Positions 1 to 8,934 are shown, numbered from the stretch's first letter. The stretch: DNA of 64,000 bases from Halobacteriovorax sp. JY17 (GCF_002753895.1 NZ_NJER01000001.1:682001-746000); one strand, 5' to 3'. Notes: a model not told the origin generated them from the letters alone. Numbers and translations are program-made.

Positions 1-963
1 AGGAAAGTAATCCCTTAAAAGATTTTCTAATTTTCTACGAGATTTACATTGCTTATCTAGTTGAACAAAATTTTCAATTTTTGAATTTGAACTTAAGTTT
101 ATGAGGCAATCCTTGGCAAGGTAAAGTTCATAATCAATATCTGAGCTTAAGCAATGATCTATCCAAAAATTTTCAACCAGATAGTCGATTGAATCATTTT
201 GTTCAAGTAATAGGGTAATTTCTTCATCTAGATTTTGAGATTCTTCTTTCTCAAATTTCTCCACAAGATTTTCCTGCAAGTCATAGCCCCAGTCCTCACC
301 TTCTTTGTTTTCTAGCGCAGCTTCTAGTTCATACTCATCAGCACTACGATCTAAGACTCTCTTGTATACATTAGAGATAATTTTCTCATTGATAAAAGTT
401 AAGAGTTCTTCACTTAAATTAAATTTTGGATAAACAAAGAAGAGATTTTCTTCTGGAGTAATAATATCTTTAACAGTAAAAAGGACGAAATCCTTATCTA
501 ATTTCATCGCTCTACGATATTGCCACTTAAAGAGATAAGAGTTTAGTCTTAGAATACTCTTTTCGCAATCAAGTCCTCTATATGAATTTTGATCATTAAA
601 GGCCTTATATTGATTAAGGGTATTTTCTCTATCTATGGAATAATCACCATACAAACTAATTGTATCAATCTTTCCATAACTTTCACTTTGTTGAAATTTA
701 GTGTTGAGCATGCCTTTCACATTTAAATCGCAGACTCTATTATCTGCGAACTCTCTTGCAGGATTCGAGCCTATAAAGGAGTGAGTTCCTATAACTTTTG
801 CTTCAACCAGAATATCTTCTTTCGTGACATTGAAATTCTTATCCATTACTCGTACAGGAAACTTTCTTTCAAGCAAGACTTCATTAATATTTTTCATTTC
901 ATCACAATAGACGTTAGACGAAAGTAAAATTAATAAAGGTATTATCTTTTTTAGCGTACTCAT
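1..963 (-). CDS. Exported hypothetical protein, 3' end cut by window edge
   Basis: The frame opens at the ATG at 963 and stays open for 321 codons to base 1, so the C-terminus lies outside the window. The first 20 residues (MSTLKKIIPLLILLSSNVYC) form a Sec signal peptide; the Cys at 20 is not in a good lipobox. The rest is hydrophilic and, towards the visible end, acidic (runs such as EKEGEDWGYD and EKFEKEESQNLDEE), with no family I recognise. A GGAGAGAAGA-type ribosome site precedes the ATG. It diverges from the Hint/subtilase operon, and a sigma54-like promoter lies upstream at 999-1015, so co-regulation with that operon is plausible. Its role is unknown; export to the periplasm or outside is the only supported statement. 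Confidence 0.75.
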   Translation of the reverse strand, partial: MSTLKKIIPLLILLSSNVYCDEMKNINEVLLERKFPVRVMDKNFNVTKEDILVEAKVIGTHSFIGSNPAREFADNRVCDLNVKGMLNTKFQQSESYGKIDTISLYGDYSIDRENTLNQYKAFNDQNSYRGLDCEKSILRLNSYLFKWQYRRAMKLDKDFVLFTVKDIITPEENLFFVYPKFNLSEELLTFINEKIISNVYKRVLDRSADEYELEAALENKEGEDWGYDLQENLVEKFEKEESQNLDEEITLLLEQNDSIDYLVENFWIDHCLSSDIDYELYLAKDCLINLSSNSKIENFVQLDKQCKSRRKLENLLRDYFP

Positions 964-998
964 TCTTCTCTCCTTATAACTATAACTCTCCTACTAAA

Positions 999-1015
999 AG
1001 CAATTCAAAGGCCAA
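999..1015 (-). promoter_or_regulatory. Putative sigma54 promoter for the leftward exported gene
   Basis: On the minus strand the sequence reads TGGCCTTTGAATTGCT: GG and GC elements are exactly 10 bases apart, with TGGC at -24 and TTGCT at -12, close to the TGGCAC-N5-TTGCW consensus. It lies about 36 bases above the ATG at 963. The consensus is established knowledge; promoter activity is inferred. Confidence 0.55.
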
Positions 1016-1066
1016 CCCAAAGGAACCAATTTCTAACGTCTTAAGGAAATGTGACGCAGTTTACCT

Positions 1067-1100
1067 GTTCCAGATGTGAAACGTGTTTCTAAAGTGGAAC
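1067..1100. promoter_or_regulatory. Nested dyad between two divergent sigma54-like promoters
   Basis: Outer arms GTTCCA (1067-1072) and TGGAAC (1095-1100) enclose an inner dyad GAAAC-GT-GTTTC (1078-1089). The element lies about 50 bases upstream of the leftward -24 box and 43-76 bases upstream of the rightward one. That position suits an activator site (UAS) serving both promoters. No binding protein can be named from the sequence. Confidence 0.45.
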
Positions 1101-1142
1101 GGCTCTTAAACTAATTTTCAGCCACTTAACAGTCTTAAAAAC

Positions 1143-1158
1143 TGGCACCAAATAAGCA
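1143..1158 (+). promoter_or_regulatory. Putative sigma54 promoter of the Hint/subtilase operon
   Basis: TGGCACCAAATAAGCA carries a perfect TGGCAC -24 box and a GC 10 bases after GG; the -12 box is AAGCA instead of TTGCA. It sits about 45 bases before the ATG at 1202. The matching divergent promoter at 999-1015 and the dyad between them strengthen the call. Confidence 0.5.
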
Positions 1159-1201
1159 TTACTGGATGTACAAGAAATTTTAATCAAGAAAGGGGAAAAG
1201 C

Positions 1202-2083
1202 ATGAATGCAAAGAAATGGATTACAAGCGCATTAATTCTAATGAGCGCAAACTCAATGGCCGCAGGTGGTTTTGCGGAAGCCAGATGTGCTGCGTGGGGA
1301 GATAATCTTACGCAACCTCAGGCAGCTGAGAGATGGAAATGGGCCATGAAGTGTGACGTGGCCAATAGTAGAATTCTTTGGACATATAGAGAGTACACGG
1401 CACCTGACGGTTCTAAGAGACCTGCCTACCCGATCTACGGTCTCTTAGATCAAGACTATAAGAAAGAACCTTCAAATCCTTTAGGATGGTTTCCACCAAA
1501 GAGCGCAAGCGCTGATTGTAATATTCCAGAGAATTATGAAATCGTAGGTTTCTGCGCAGGCGGTTGTTACACAGCAGATCAGCTCATCCTAGTTGATGGA
1601 AGAGAATTATTTATTAAAGATATGCTTGAATCTGAAATTAAGAACGTAATGACTCTAGATCAAGATTCAACCCTAGACTCAATCGCAACTAAGCCTGGAA
1701 AAGTCTTTTCTTATATGAAGTCTATCGTTAGCGGAGTTCATCCAATAATTAAGCTTACAACTGATAGCGGGAAGAACTTAAGCGTAACACTAGAGCATCC
1801 TCTCGTAAAAGCTGACGGAACTTTCATTGTGGCCCAAGACTTAGAAGTTGGATCTAAATTACTTAATGAGTTTGGAGAAATTGAAGTTGTCACTTCTATT
1901 GCTCAAGAGGAAGTTGAAGGAAAAGTTTACAACCTAAGAACAGAAGGTGCAGAAGAAACTGACCGTGTCATCGTTGCTCAAGGCTTACTCAATGGAGACT
2001 TAACAGTTCAGCAAAGAAAGGCCAACAAGGCCAATCAAGTACTCCTTAGAAAGAAGATGATTCGTGGAGAATTAATTAAATAG
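1202..2083 (+). CDS. Secreted Hint-domain (hedgehog/intein-type) autoprocessing protein
   Basis: A signal peptide (about residues 1-20) is followed by a Cys- and Trp-rich N-terminal domain of about 100 residues, then a Hint domain from about residue 121. Visible Hint hallmarks are the Gly-Cys junction (GGCYTADQ, Cys122), an LVDG...IKDML strand pattern, block-B motif T196-L-E-H199, and a final VYNLRTEG block. Hint domains cleave at the Gly-Cys peptide bond by N-S acyl shift. The C-terminus ends in a basic tail after GLLNGD rather than the intein His-Asn, so splicing is unlikely, while hedgehog-like N-terminal cleavage is possible. It is the first gene of an operon with a subtilase-like lipoprotein and a MACPF-like protein. 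Ribosome site AAAGGGGAA precedes the ATG. Family call is strong; substrate and purpose are unknown. Confidence 0.8.
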   Translation: MNAKKWITSALILMSANSMAAGGFAEARCAAWGDNLTQPQAAERWKWAMKCDVANSRILWTYREYTAPDGSKRPAYPIYGLLDQDYKKEPSNPLGWFPPKSASADCNIPENYEIVGFCAGGCYTADQLILVDGRELFIKDMLESEIKNVMTLDQDSTLDSIATKPGKVFSYMKSIVSGVHPIIKLTTDSGKNLSVTLEHPLVKADGTFIVAQDLEVGSKLLNEFGEIEVVTSIAQEEVEGKVYNLRTEGAEETDRVIVAQGLLNGDLTVQQRKANKANQVLLRKKMIRGELIK

Positions 2084-2137
2084 TAAGTAGTTTTTTCTAT
2101 GCTGACTCCTTTGAGTCAGCATTTTCTAGGATATTTT

Positions 2138-3994
2138 ATGAGAACAAAATTAGCGCAAATACTTTTAATTTCAGCAATAGGACTTGGATGCGATAAGTCT
2201 CCAGCCAGCGATACTATTGCTCCAAAGAAGACAATATCTAGTCAGAGAAGTTTTGAGTGTATTGCTCCATCGTTTGACAATAATTTTGACATTGATTCTT
2301 GTGCTATTTCAGCGTGTGAGTACGCTGGCGGAGAGTTTAGAGATGATGGATGTGAATGTAGCGAGGGAAGAAGTTTTGTCTATGAAGAGATTCCTAAATG
2401 TCTAGAAGTGGAAAAAATTATTTCAATAGATAGAAACGTTAGAGATGAACATGAGTTAATAAATTACTCTATCTTTACGGAAGAAAATCTCTATTCGACA
2501 AGTGTCTATAATTTTGACTTATCTTCAATAATAGAAGAGACAAACTTCGCTAATTTCGTTGCTCCAAACTTCCTAACGCTATATTACTTAGAGGATCAAA
2601 GAACTATTTCAAAGGAGATGGTCTCTAAGTCTACAGTTCTTCCAAATGTCTTTATTAGAAAGTCTTTTGGAGATATCTCCCCTATTGAATCAGTACGTTT
2701 TCACTCAAGTATAGAATTGTCTGAGGAAGCTCCTTACTATTCACAGGTCATTGATTATCTAGGTACTAACTTTAATGTAGATGAATCTTATTACTACTCT
2801 GATAAAGGCTGTTTAGAACATTGTAAGAAAGTCATGCATATCCTAGATGGTGATCTTGTTATAAAGAGAACAAGAGAATTCTTCAAAGGAATTTTGGCCT
2901 TTGACTATATAACTATAAGAGAAGAAGAATTAAATATCCTATCTGCTAGGTACGACTTATTGGGAAGAACTATTCTTGTTATTGATAAAGGGCAAGCGAA
3001 TAATCCAATAATTAACTATCAGCTTTACTCGTTCTCTATGAAAGCAAGCGGAGAGAATTTATCTACAATAGTTGACGAGTCTAATGACTTAAGAATTAAG
3101 ACTGCTAAGAAGTATAACTGGGGTAACGTTGTTCTCTGCGATAATGGAATCTTGCCAAATGATAAAGGGAACTCCAAGAATGTTAATCTTCAAAAAGGTC
3201 CTAATCAAAACTCTGTTTACGGTTGGCTAACAGATGTTGCTGATCAAAGTGACTACTTAAATGGAGTTGTAAACTTAAATGAGCTAGGCTCTGGAGTAAA
3301 AGGCGCAAGCTCTCACGCCAGAGCAGTTTTCAACTATATGAATATGGTGAATGTAGCCTCTATTAGCCTAAATAGTTGTCTTCATGATTTTAACAATTGG
3401 GCCCCAAATACATTTAAAGAAGGCTTTCGTGTAGTAAATTACTCATACTCCGATTACTTAGATAAGAATGCTTGTCTAACGAATCATATCTGGAGTGAGG
3501 TTGATAAGAATCCACTTTCAAAAGAAATGCTATGGGTCTTTGCTGCGGGGAATGAGAAGTCCTACCTAACACCTGAAACGGCAACACTTTGCCCGCAGAA
3601 CATTTTAGCGAAGAGAGAGAACGTCCTCATAGTGGGAAGTGATCTTGGTTTTGGAGGGGTCTCTAATCGCGGTGAAAAGTATGTCGATATATTTGCAGAT
3701 GCTCCCTCTACTTCAACTGCAACAGCTATCATTAGCTCTCTCGCCGGCAATATTGCCAAGAAGTATCCTGATCTTGAAGTCTCTAGAATCAGAAGAGCCA
3801 TTATGGCATCCGCTGAAGATGAAGGACTTCCTTCTCGAAGTAAAGGAAGGGTTGACTCTGATCGTGCTTTTAAAGCAGCTGATCTGTTATCGAAAAAACC
3901 AAGAATTGATAATTATAAATTACTAAAAGAAGTTCACTGTAATGGAAGAAGTCTCTTTTGTTCTGTGGACGAATCTTGGACCGAAAGATTCTAA
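2138..3994 (+). CDS. Divergent subtilisin-like (S8) putative lipoprotein
   Basis: The start at 2138 is preferred over an in-frame ATG at 2099 because it has AGGA at correct spacing and begins directly with an export signal (MRTKLAQILLISAIGLGC, lipobox-like, Cys18). A Cys-rich segment follows. The C-terminal half is a diverged subtilase: Asp335 in VVLCDNGI, His393 in SSHARAVF, Asn472 in the oxyanion motif FAAGNE, and Ser526 in STSTATAI where subtilisins have GTSMAAP. All four catalytic positions survive although the flanking consensus, especially around His and Ser, is weak, so reduced or very specific activity is possible. It lies between the Hint protein and the MACPF-like protein, suggesting a processing or maturation role. 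About 300 residues before the protease domain are unassigned. Confidence 0.7.
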   Translation: MRTKLAQILLISAIGLGCDKSPASDTIAPKKTISSQRSFECIAPSFDNNFDIDSCAISACEYAGGEFRDDGCECSEGRSFVYEEIPKCLEVEKIISIDRNVRDEHELINYSIFTEENLYSTSVYNFDLSSIIEETNFANFVAPNFLTLYYLEDQRTISKEMVSKSTVLPNVFIRKSFGDISPIESVRFHSSIELSEEAPYYSQVIDYLGTNFNVDESYYYSDKGCLEHCKKVMHILDGDLVIKRTREFFKGILAFDYITIREEELNILSARYDLLGRTILVIDKGQANNPIINYQLYSFSMKASGENLSTIVDESNDLRIKTAKKYNWGNVVLCDNGILPNDKGNSKNVNLQKGPNQNSVYGWLTDVADQSDYLNGVVNLNELGSGVKGASSHARAVFNYMNMVNVASISLNSCLHDFNNWAPNTFKEGFRVVNYSYSDYLDKNACLTNHIWSEVDKNPLSKEMLWVFAAGNEKSYLTPETATLCPQNILAKRENVLIVGSDLGFGGVSNRGEKYVDIFADAPSTSTATAIISSLAGNIAKKYPDLEVSRIRRAIMASAEDEGLPSRSKGRVDSDRAFKAADLLSKKPRIDNYKLLKEVHCNGRSLFCSVDESWTERF

Positions 3995-4006
3995 CAGGAG
4001 ATTCAT

Positions 4007-4669
4007 ATGAAGAAGAAATTTACGCTTTCAAAAAAGAAAATGAACTACATACTTGCCATTATTTTTCTAACCCTAGGTTTTAGAGAATTAAGAAGTGATA
4101 GTAATAAAGATTTAATTAAGAATCTCAACTCTAGTGAGAAACTACAAAAGCTTTTGCCTTTTAAGTCTAAAGAAGTTCAGCAGAGCAAAGTAAAAAAGAA
4201 AGAAGCTTTATTGAAAAAGCAGAATAGCTTAATAAAGCATCAACAACTTAGAGCAAAGGCAATTCTATCAAGAGAAGAAAGAGAAGAACTTGATCGTTAC
4301 TTTATGAACTCAAGAAATATTCGAATCGCTTACCTGACACTCTTATCAAAAGATTTTTCAAATCTAGATGAATCTATTGAAAAGAGAATTGATGCCACAA
4401 ATTTTCTCATAGATGGTCTTCAACGAAAGCATATTGACAGAAGTGAGCTTATTAAATCGACTGAAATGTTCCTACTAAGTAGCAATGAAGAAGATACGCA
4501 GGATACAGATATCAGAAGAGCGATTGTTGGAGATAAAGTTGATCTCTACAATGCCCTTATCAACTTTGCGCCAGAAGGCGCTAAGAGATTTAAGAGAAAT
4601 TACATGAGCGAAAGACTAGAGAAAGTCATTCAATACGTTGAACTAAATAAACAAAGAAATAGAGGTTAA
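4007..4669 (+). CDS. Small basic anchored/exported protein, unknown
   Basis: 220 residues beginning with a basic stretch and one hydrophobic segment (NYILAIIFLTLGF, about residues 12-24), then a highly charged, mostly helical body rich in Lys, Glu and Arg (for example KKKEALLKKQNSL), which suggests coiled coil. No family recognised. It follows the subtilase gene by 12 bases (ribosome site AGGAG) and its stop is separated by one base from the next ATG, so it is certainly co-transcribed and probably translationally coupled with the MACPF-like gene. It may act as a chaperone or membrane tether for that protein; this is inference only. Confidence 0.6.
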   Translation: MKKKFTLSKKKMNYILAIIFLTLGFRELRSDSNKDLIKNLNSSEKLQKLLPFKSKEVQQSKVKKKEALLKKQNSLIKHQQLRAKAILSREEREELDRYFMNSRNIRIAYLTLLSKDFSNLDESIEKRIDATNFLIDGLQRKHIDRSELIKSTEMFLLSSNEEDTQDTDIRRAIVGDKVDLYNALINFAPEGAKRFKRNYMSERLEKVIQYVELNKQRNRG

Positions 4670-4670
4670 G

Positions 4671-7514
4671 ATGAAGAAGCTAATTTTATTTATAATAATA
4701 GGACTTTTAAGTTCTCCCCTTCTCTCAAAAGAGTATGTGATTACTTCTAGTAACAAGCTCTCAGCTGAGTTAGGAGCTGGCTACAATTCTGAAGAAGAAA
4801 CATTTGTCGGAAATTGTGTGACAGGACAACCTGTCTATGTGGGAAAACAGGAATCAAATTTAGACTTTTCACAGTCTATTAGTCAAAAACAGTTATCGAA
4901 GGAGCTTGGTATTGCCGCCGGAGGAAGGGCCAGAATGGGAGCAGTCACCTATTCCGCTTCTGCGAAATTCTTAAAGAGCTCTACGAGTAACTCTTTTTCA
5001 ATTTCATCGATCTATACGGGTAATTACTCCTTTAGACAAAGAAAGTTAAAAGATCCAAAACTTAATGAGATTGGCAAGAAATGGGCCGGGCATCCAGAGA
5101 GATTTCAAAGAACTTGTGGAGACAACTTCTCTCATAAGCAAAGTTTAGGCGCGAAAATTTTCTTTAGTATCAGACTAGATTTTACAAGTAAGAAGGCAAA
5201 GCAAACCTTTGAAGCAAATTTCAGTATGAGTGGTCCAATGGCCTCAGCAAGTGCCAGCTTAAAGCAGGCCAAGAACTCTTTCTCTAAAGACACTAAGGTG
5301 ACAATTACTGCTCTTCAAATCGGAGGAGATGTCTCAAAGATTTCTGATATATTCTATTCTGAAGATGGTAATGGTTCAAAAGACTTTGTAAGCTGCAGTT
5401 TTGGGGACCTAGAAAAATGCGAGAATGTTCTCTCTAATGCTATTAAGTATGCCACAGATACAACTGTGGGTTTTCCGTCTCAGATAAAGCCAGAGACTGA
5501 TATGAACTCACCTATTGGACCTGCTGTTCTTAGCACCTATGCATACTCTTATGAACTCATGGGAGAATATATTAATTTCTCTCCAGCATTAACAAGAGCA
5601 ATTAAAGCAACAAGAAGAAATCTAAGTGCCTTGTTTGAAGATATTTTTTCGCAACATAATTTAACATACACTTTGATCAACAATGGGACAGTGAGACTCA
5701 GCCCAAGACAGAGAAGCAAATTTGTTGAAATGGAAACAAAGATCTACACACAAATGTATTCACTGGCTGAGGGGATTGAAGATTGCTACCAATCACCTCT
5801 TGAGTGTCATGCTGTGTGGGAAGAGTTTGAGCCTAGTAGCGCTACAGGGATAAGCTTGTTTATAGAAGAGGATTTTAATGTAGAGAAAGAAATATTTGCT
5901 CAGTGGTGTGACTTTGGAAACTCATCTTTTGCTACAGAGGCCACTCAATTATCAATAAATGCTCTCCTAGAAGAAGCTAAAGAGATTGAACCCGATGCAT
6001 TCGCTCCTCCAGGGGCAGGTATCACAGTCGATGCTTGCTATATTGCTGGAACAGTTTTAGAAAAACAGAGAATATTAAAACTTACCAATAAGAATCTAAG
6101 TGACTTAAGAGTGCTCGAAACACTTCCGCAATTAACGGAGCTAGATTTAAGTGGAAATAATATTGAAGACCTCTCTTCTCTTGCAAAACTAGAGAAGTTG
6201 ACAAGATTAATTCTTAAAGAGAATAAGATCCGAGATCTCTCACCACTTTCACGTCTATTTAATTTAGTAAATCTTGAATTATCAGATAACGAAATTGAAA
6301 TGACAAACTCTCTTGCCAATCTAGGTAAGATTAGATTTTTAGATTTAAGAAATAACGGAATTAATATTACTTGTCCATTTAGTGAAGATGGTATCTGTCT
6401 CATTGCTGATTATAGATATAATAACGAGTTCATTCCTTTAACTAGGAATCATTTAAACCTTCCTTCTAGACTTGGCCATAGGGTATCTAAACTAGAAAAT
6501 GGTGACTTAATTATTACGGGAGGATTGTCAGATTCAAGTACGGGGAATGCTATTGGAATTCTCTCTAATTTTCAAACGGAGTTCTTTGCTGCAGGAAAAG
6601 TCTCTAAGCAGAGATCATTTCACACATCGACAGTTCTTGATGACAATTCCATTCTCTTGACTGGAGGATGGGGATCAAATACATCCGCAGAAGTTTACGA
6701 TTCGACACAAGGAATGAGTCGCCAAATCCAGGAGATGAATTTCCCAAGGGTAGAGCACGTTGCCACGAAATTAGATTCAGGAAATGTTCTCATCACTGGT
6801 GGCTGGAAAGGGAGAAATCAATTCTGGACAGGAAGAGACTCTCAGGCAACAGCTGAAATATATGATACTAAGAAGCAAGTCTTTCTAAGTGTTGGATCAA
6901 TGAGAGTTCCAAGGGCCGGTCACACGATGACAAAGTTAAATGATGGTCGTGTTCTCATTATTGGAGGATTTAAAGTTGATCACCAAGGATTAGGAGAAGG
7001 TATTTCAAGTGCAGAGATTTTTGATCCAAAGTTTAATAGATTCATCAAGATCAATTCTAGACTTCACTTTGGTCGAGGACATCATACGGCAACAAAGTTA
7101 AGAGATGGTCGTGTTCTCATTACGGGAGGCTTTAACAAAGAAAATAAGGCCGTAAATAGATTTGAAATATTTAACCCAGAAACAGAAACTTTTAGCCTGA
7201 TAAAAGAAGAAATGAATGAAGCTCGAGCCTATCATCAAGCGGTTCTTCTTCCGGACGGGAAGATCTTCATAGTGGGTGGTGAAGTGGAGCACTTTCCAAG
7301 AAGAAATACGAGTGATGAATGCAAGACTTGTTCAAAAACAGCGGAGATCTATGACCCGTACTCAGGGATCTCAACAAAGACTACGGCTGAAATGAATGTG
7401 CCAAGATCACAATTTAGTGCCACTCTAACTAATGATAATAGAATCATTATCATTGGAGGAAAGGGGAATGATGCAAGATTTAGCGCTTCAATGTTTGAAT
7501 TTTCAGAATTTTAG
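4671..7514 (+). CDS. Secreted MACPF-like / leucine-rich repeat / kelch protein
   Basis: 947 residues with a signal peptide (1-19). Residues about 20-340 resemble a membrane attack complex/perforin domain: C149-G-D-N-F153-x6-G160-A161 reproduces the spacing of the MACPF signature (YG[TS]H[FY]x6GG), and the flanks are rich in Ser and alternating hydrophobics as expected for pore-forming beta hairpins. Residues about 463-560 are four to five internalin-type leucine-rich repeats (LTELDLSGNNIEDLSSL). Residues about 590-947 hold seven kelch-like units, each with a hydrophobic-TGG or IGG core (VLITGGW, VLIIGGF, IFIVGGE), predicting a beta propeller. The combination suggests a pore-former or large adhesin with two binding modules. 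It is the last gene of its operon. The LRR and kelch calls are firm; the MACPF call rests on motif spacing and needs a profile search. Confidence 0.7.
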   Translation: MKKLILFIIIGLLSSPLLSKEYVITSSNKLSAELGAGYNSEEETFVGNCVTGQPVYVGKQESNLDFSQSISQKQLSKELGIAAGGRARMGAVTYSASAKFLKSSTSNSFSISSIYTGNYSFRQRKLKDPKLNEIGKKWAGHPERFQRTCGDNFSHKQSLGAKIFFSIRLDFTSKKAKQTFEANFSMSGPMASASASLKQAKNSFSKDTKVTITALQIGGDVSKISDIFYSEDGNGSKDFVSCSFGDLEKCENVLSNAIKYATDTTVGFPSQIKPETDMNSPIGPAVLSTYAYSYELMGEYINFSPALTRAIKATRRNLSALFEDIFSQHNLTYTLINNGTVRLSPRQRSKFVEMETKIYTQMYSLAEGIEDCYQSPLECHAVWEEFEPSSATGISLFIEEDFNVEKEIFAQWCDFGNSSFATEATQLSINALLEEAKEIEPDAFAPPGAGITVDACYIAGTVLEKQRILKLTNKNLSDLRVLETLPQLTELDLSGNNIEDLSSLAKLEKLTRLILKENKIRDLSPLSRLFNLVNLELSDNEIEMTNSLANLGKIRFLDLRNNGINITCPFSEDGICLIADYRYNNEFIPLTRNHLNLPSRLGHRVSKLENGDLIITGGLSDSSTGNAIGILSNFQTEFFAAGKVSKQRSFHTSTVLDDNSILLTGGWGSNTSAEVYDSTQGMSRQIQEMNFPRVEHVATKLDSGNVLITGGWKGRNQFWTGRDSQATAEIYDTKKQVFLSVGSMRVPRAGHTMTKLNDGRVLIIGGFKVDHQGLGEGISSAEIFDPKFNRFIKINSRLHFGRGHHTATKLRDGRVLITGGFNKENKAVNRFEIFNPETETFSLIKEEMNEARAYHQAVLLPDGKIFIVGGEVEHFPRRNTSDECKTCSKTAEIYDPYSGISTKTTAEMNVPRSQFSATLTNDNRIIIIGGKGNDARFSASMFEFSEF

Positions 7515-7525
7515 ATAAAGACAAA

Positions 7526-7550
7526 GGGGGGAGAGAGACTTCTCTCCCCT
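7526..7550. terminator. Terminator between convergent genes
   Basis: GGGGAGAGA (7528-7536) pairs with TCTCTCCCC (7541-7549) around a short loop, flanked by A-rich DNA on the left and TATTTA on the right. It can end the MACPF-like operon on + and the asd-linked small gene on -. Confidence 0.75.
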
Positions 7551-7556
7551 ATTTAC

Positions 7557-7814
7557 TTAGTAAGCTAAATTATTACATTCTTTTGCATTATAACCATTCT
7601 CGCTTCGGCACTTCTTCAAAAGAGATAATTTTCTCTCAACAATTTCAAAGCACTTCTTCTTAATAAAAGAAACCTCTATCTTTTTACAGTAGAAAGTATC
7701 TCCCATGCGAATCGCCTCGTCTCTTAAGTTATTGTCCTTATCAAAGTAGCTTGCAAGAAATATAGAAATAATCACAAGTGCACCTACTAAGTAGAGAGCT
7801 ATTTTCTTTACCAA
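7557..7814 (-). CDS. Small single-pass membrane protein, unknown
   Basis: 85 residues with an N-terminal transmembrane or signal-anchor segment (KIALYLVGALVIISIFLASYF) and a charged tail carrying four cysteines (YCKK, KKCF, KKCRS, KECN). The start is TTG, one base after the asd stop codon, with only a weak upstream GAG, so translation probably depends on coupling to asd. The four Cys suggest disulfides in an oxidising compartment. No family recognised. It may be unrelated to lysine synthesis and simply share the transcript. Confidence 0.55.
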   Translation of the reverse strand: MVKKIALYLVGALVIISIFLASYFDKDNNLRDEAIRMGDTFYCKKIEVSFIKKKCFEIVERKLSLLKKCRSENGYNAKECNNLAY

Positions 7815-7815
7815 C

Positions 7816-8934
7816 TTAGATACTCTTTTCTATTAAAATATTGAGCATCCTTCTTACAGGTTCAGCCGCTCCCCAAAGAAGTTGATCGCCGCAGGTAAAA
7901 GCATTTAAGTACTCACCGCCAAGATTCATTTTTCTAAGTCTTCCAATTGGAATATCTAAAGTTCCACTTACTGCCGCAGGTGTAAGATGTGCTCGCGTAC
8001 TTTCAGGAGAGTTTTCAATAATTCTCACCCAGTCGTTATGAGAAGAGATCATTTCAGTTATTTCATTTAGTGGAATATCTCTTTTTAATTTGATCGTAAA
8101 GGCCTGAGAGTGACATCTCATCGTCCCAATACGAACACAAGTTCCATCAATTGGAATGATATTATCTCTTCTTCCAAGAATTTTATTTGTCTCTGAAATT
8201 CCCTTCCACTCCTCTCTTGTTTGTCCTGCATCTACAGCTGAGTCAATCCAAGGAATGAGGTTTCCGGCCAGAGGTGCTCCAAAACAGCTTGTATCGAGGG
8301 AATTATCTCTAAATGAATTAGTTACAATTCTATCCACTTCTATAATATCTTTCGAAAGTGTTTGATCCATATTTACAAAATTAGAGCCAATTGTATGCAT
8401 TTGAGTGAGGAGCTCTTTCATATGTCTCGCGCCGCCACCAGAAGCAGCTTGGTAAGTCATAGAAGTTAACCATTCAATAGCATCATTTTTAAAGAGTCCG
8501 CCTAGGGCCATCATCATTAGGGAAACAGTACAATTTCCTCCCACAAAGTCCTTAATACCTTTATCAAGTCCTTCATCTATTACGTTTCTATTTACTGGAT
8601 CTAAAACGATGATACTCGTCTCTTCCATTCGAAGCGCGCTAGCAGCGTCAATCCAGTAACCACTCCACCCACTCTTTCTTAAGGCTGAGTGGACCGCCTT
8701 TGTATAATCTCCTCCTTGGCAGGTGAGAATTATATCCATCGCCTTAAGTTCATCTATATTCATTGCATCTTTTAAAATCTTATCAGTTGAGTAAGACGGT
8801 GCTGCAAGTCCTACTTGAGAAGTTGAAAAGAAGTAAGATTCAAATTGATCAAAATCATTTAACTCATTCATTCTGTCCATCAAGACAGAGCCAACCATTC
8901 CTCTCCAACCTACAAAACCTACTTTCTTCATCAT
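7816..8934 (-). CDS. asd: Aspartate-semialdehyde dehydrogenase
   Basis: Converts L-aspartyl-4-phosphate to aspartate semialdehyde with NADPH, the branch-point step for lysine/DAP, threonine and methionine. The 372-residue protein opens with VGFVGWRGMVGSVLM, the nucleotide-binding motif of the enterobacterial Asd type, and has the catalytic Cys135 in GGNCTVSLM and a His in RCHSQAF. Two adjacent ATG codons compete as start; AAGGA lies 5 bases before the first and 8 before the second. It diverges from the riboswitch-controlled lysC operon, and the riboswitch does not lie in its own leader. Confidence 0.95.
   Translation of the reverse strand: MMKKVGFVGWRGMVGSVLMDRMNELNDFDQFESYFFSTSQVGLAAPSYSTDKILKDAMNIDELKAMDIILTCQGGDYTKAVHSALRKSGWSGYWIDAASALRMEETSIIVLDPVNRNVIDEGLDKGIKDFVGGNCTVSLMMMALGGLFKNDAIEWLTSMTYQAASGGGARHMKELLTQMHTIGSNFVNMDQTLSKDIIEVDRIVTNSFRDNSLDTSCFGAPLAGNLIPWIDSAVDAGQTREEWKGISETNKILGRRDNIIPIDGTCVRIGTMRCHSQAFTIKLKRDIPLNEITEMISSHNDWVRIIENSPESTRAHLTPAAVSGTLDIPIGRLRKMNLGGEYLNAFTCGDQLLWGAAEPVRRMLNILIEKSI

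Noticed and set aside
1202-2083. Hint protein as a splicing intein
   Set aside because: No C-terminal His-Asn followed by Cys/Ser/Thr, no extein host protein and no homing endonuclease insert.
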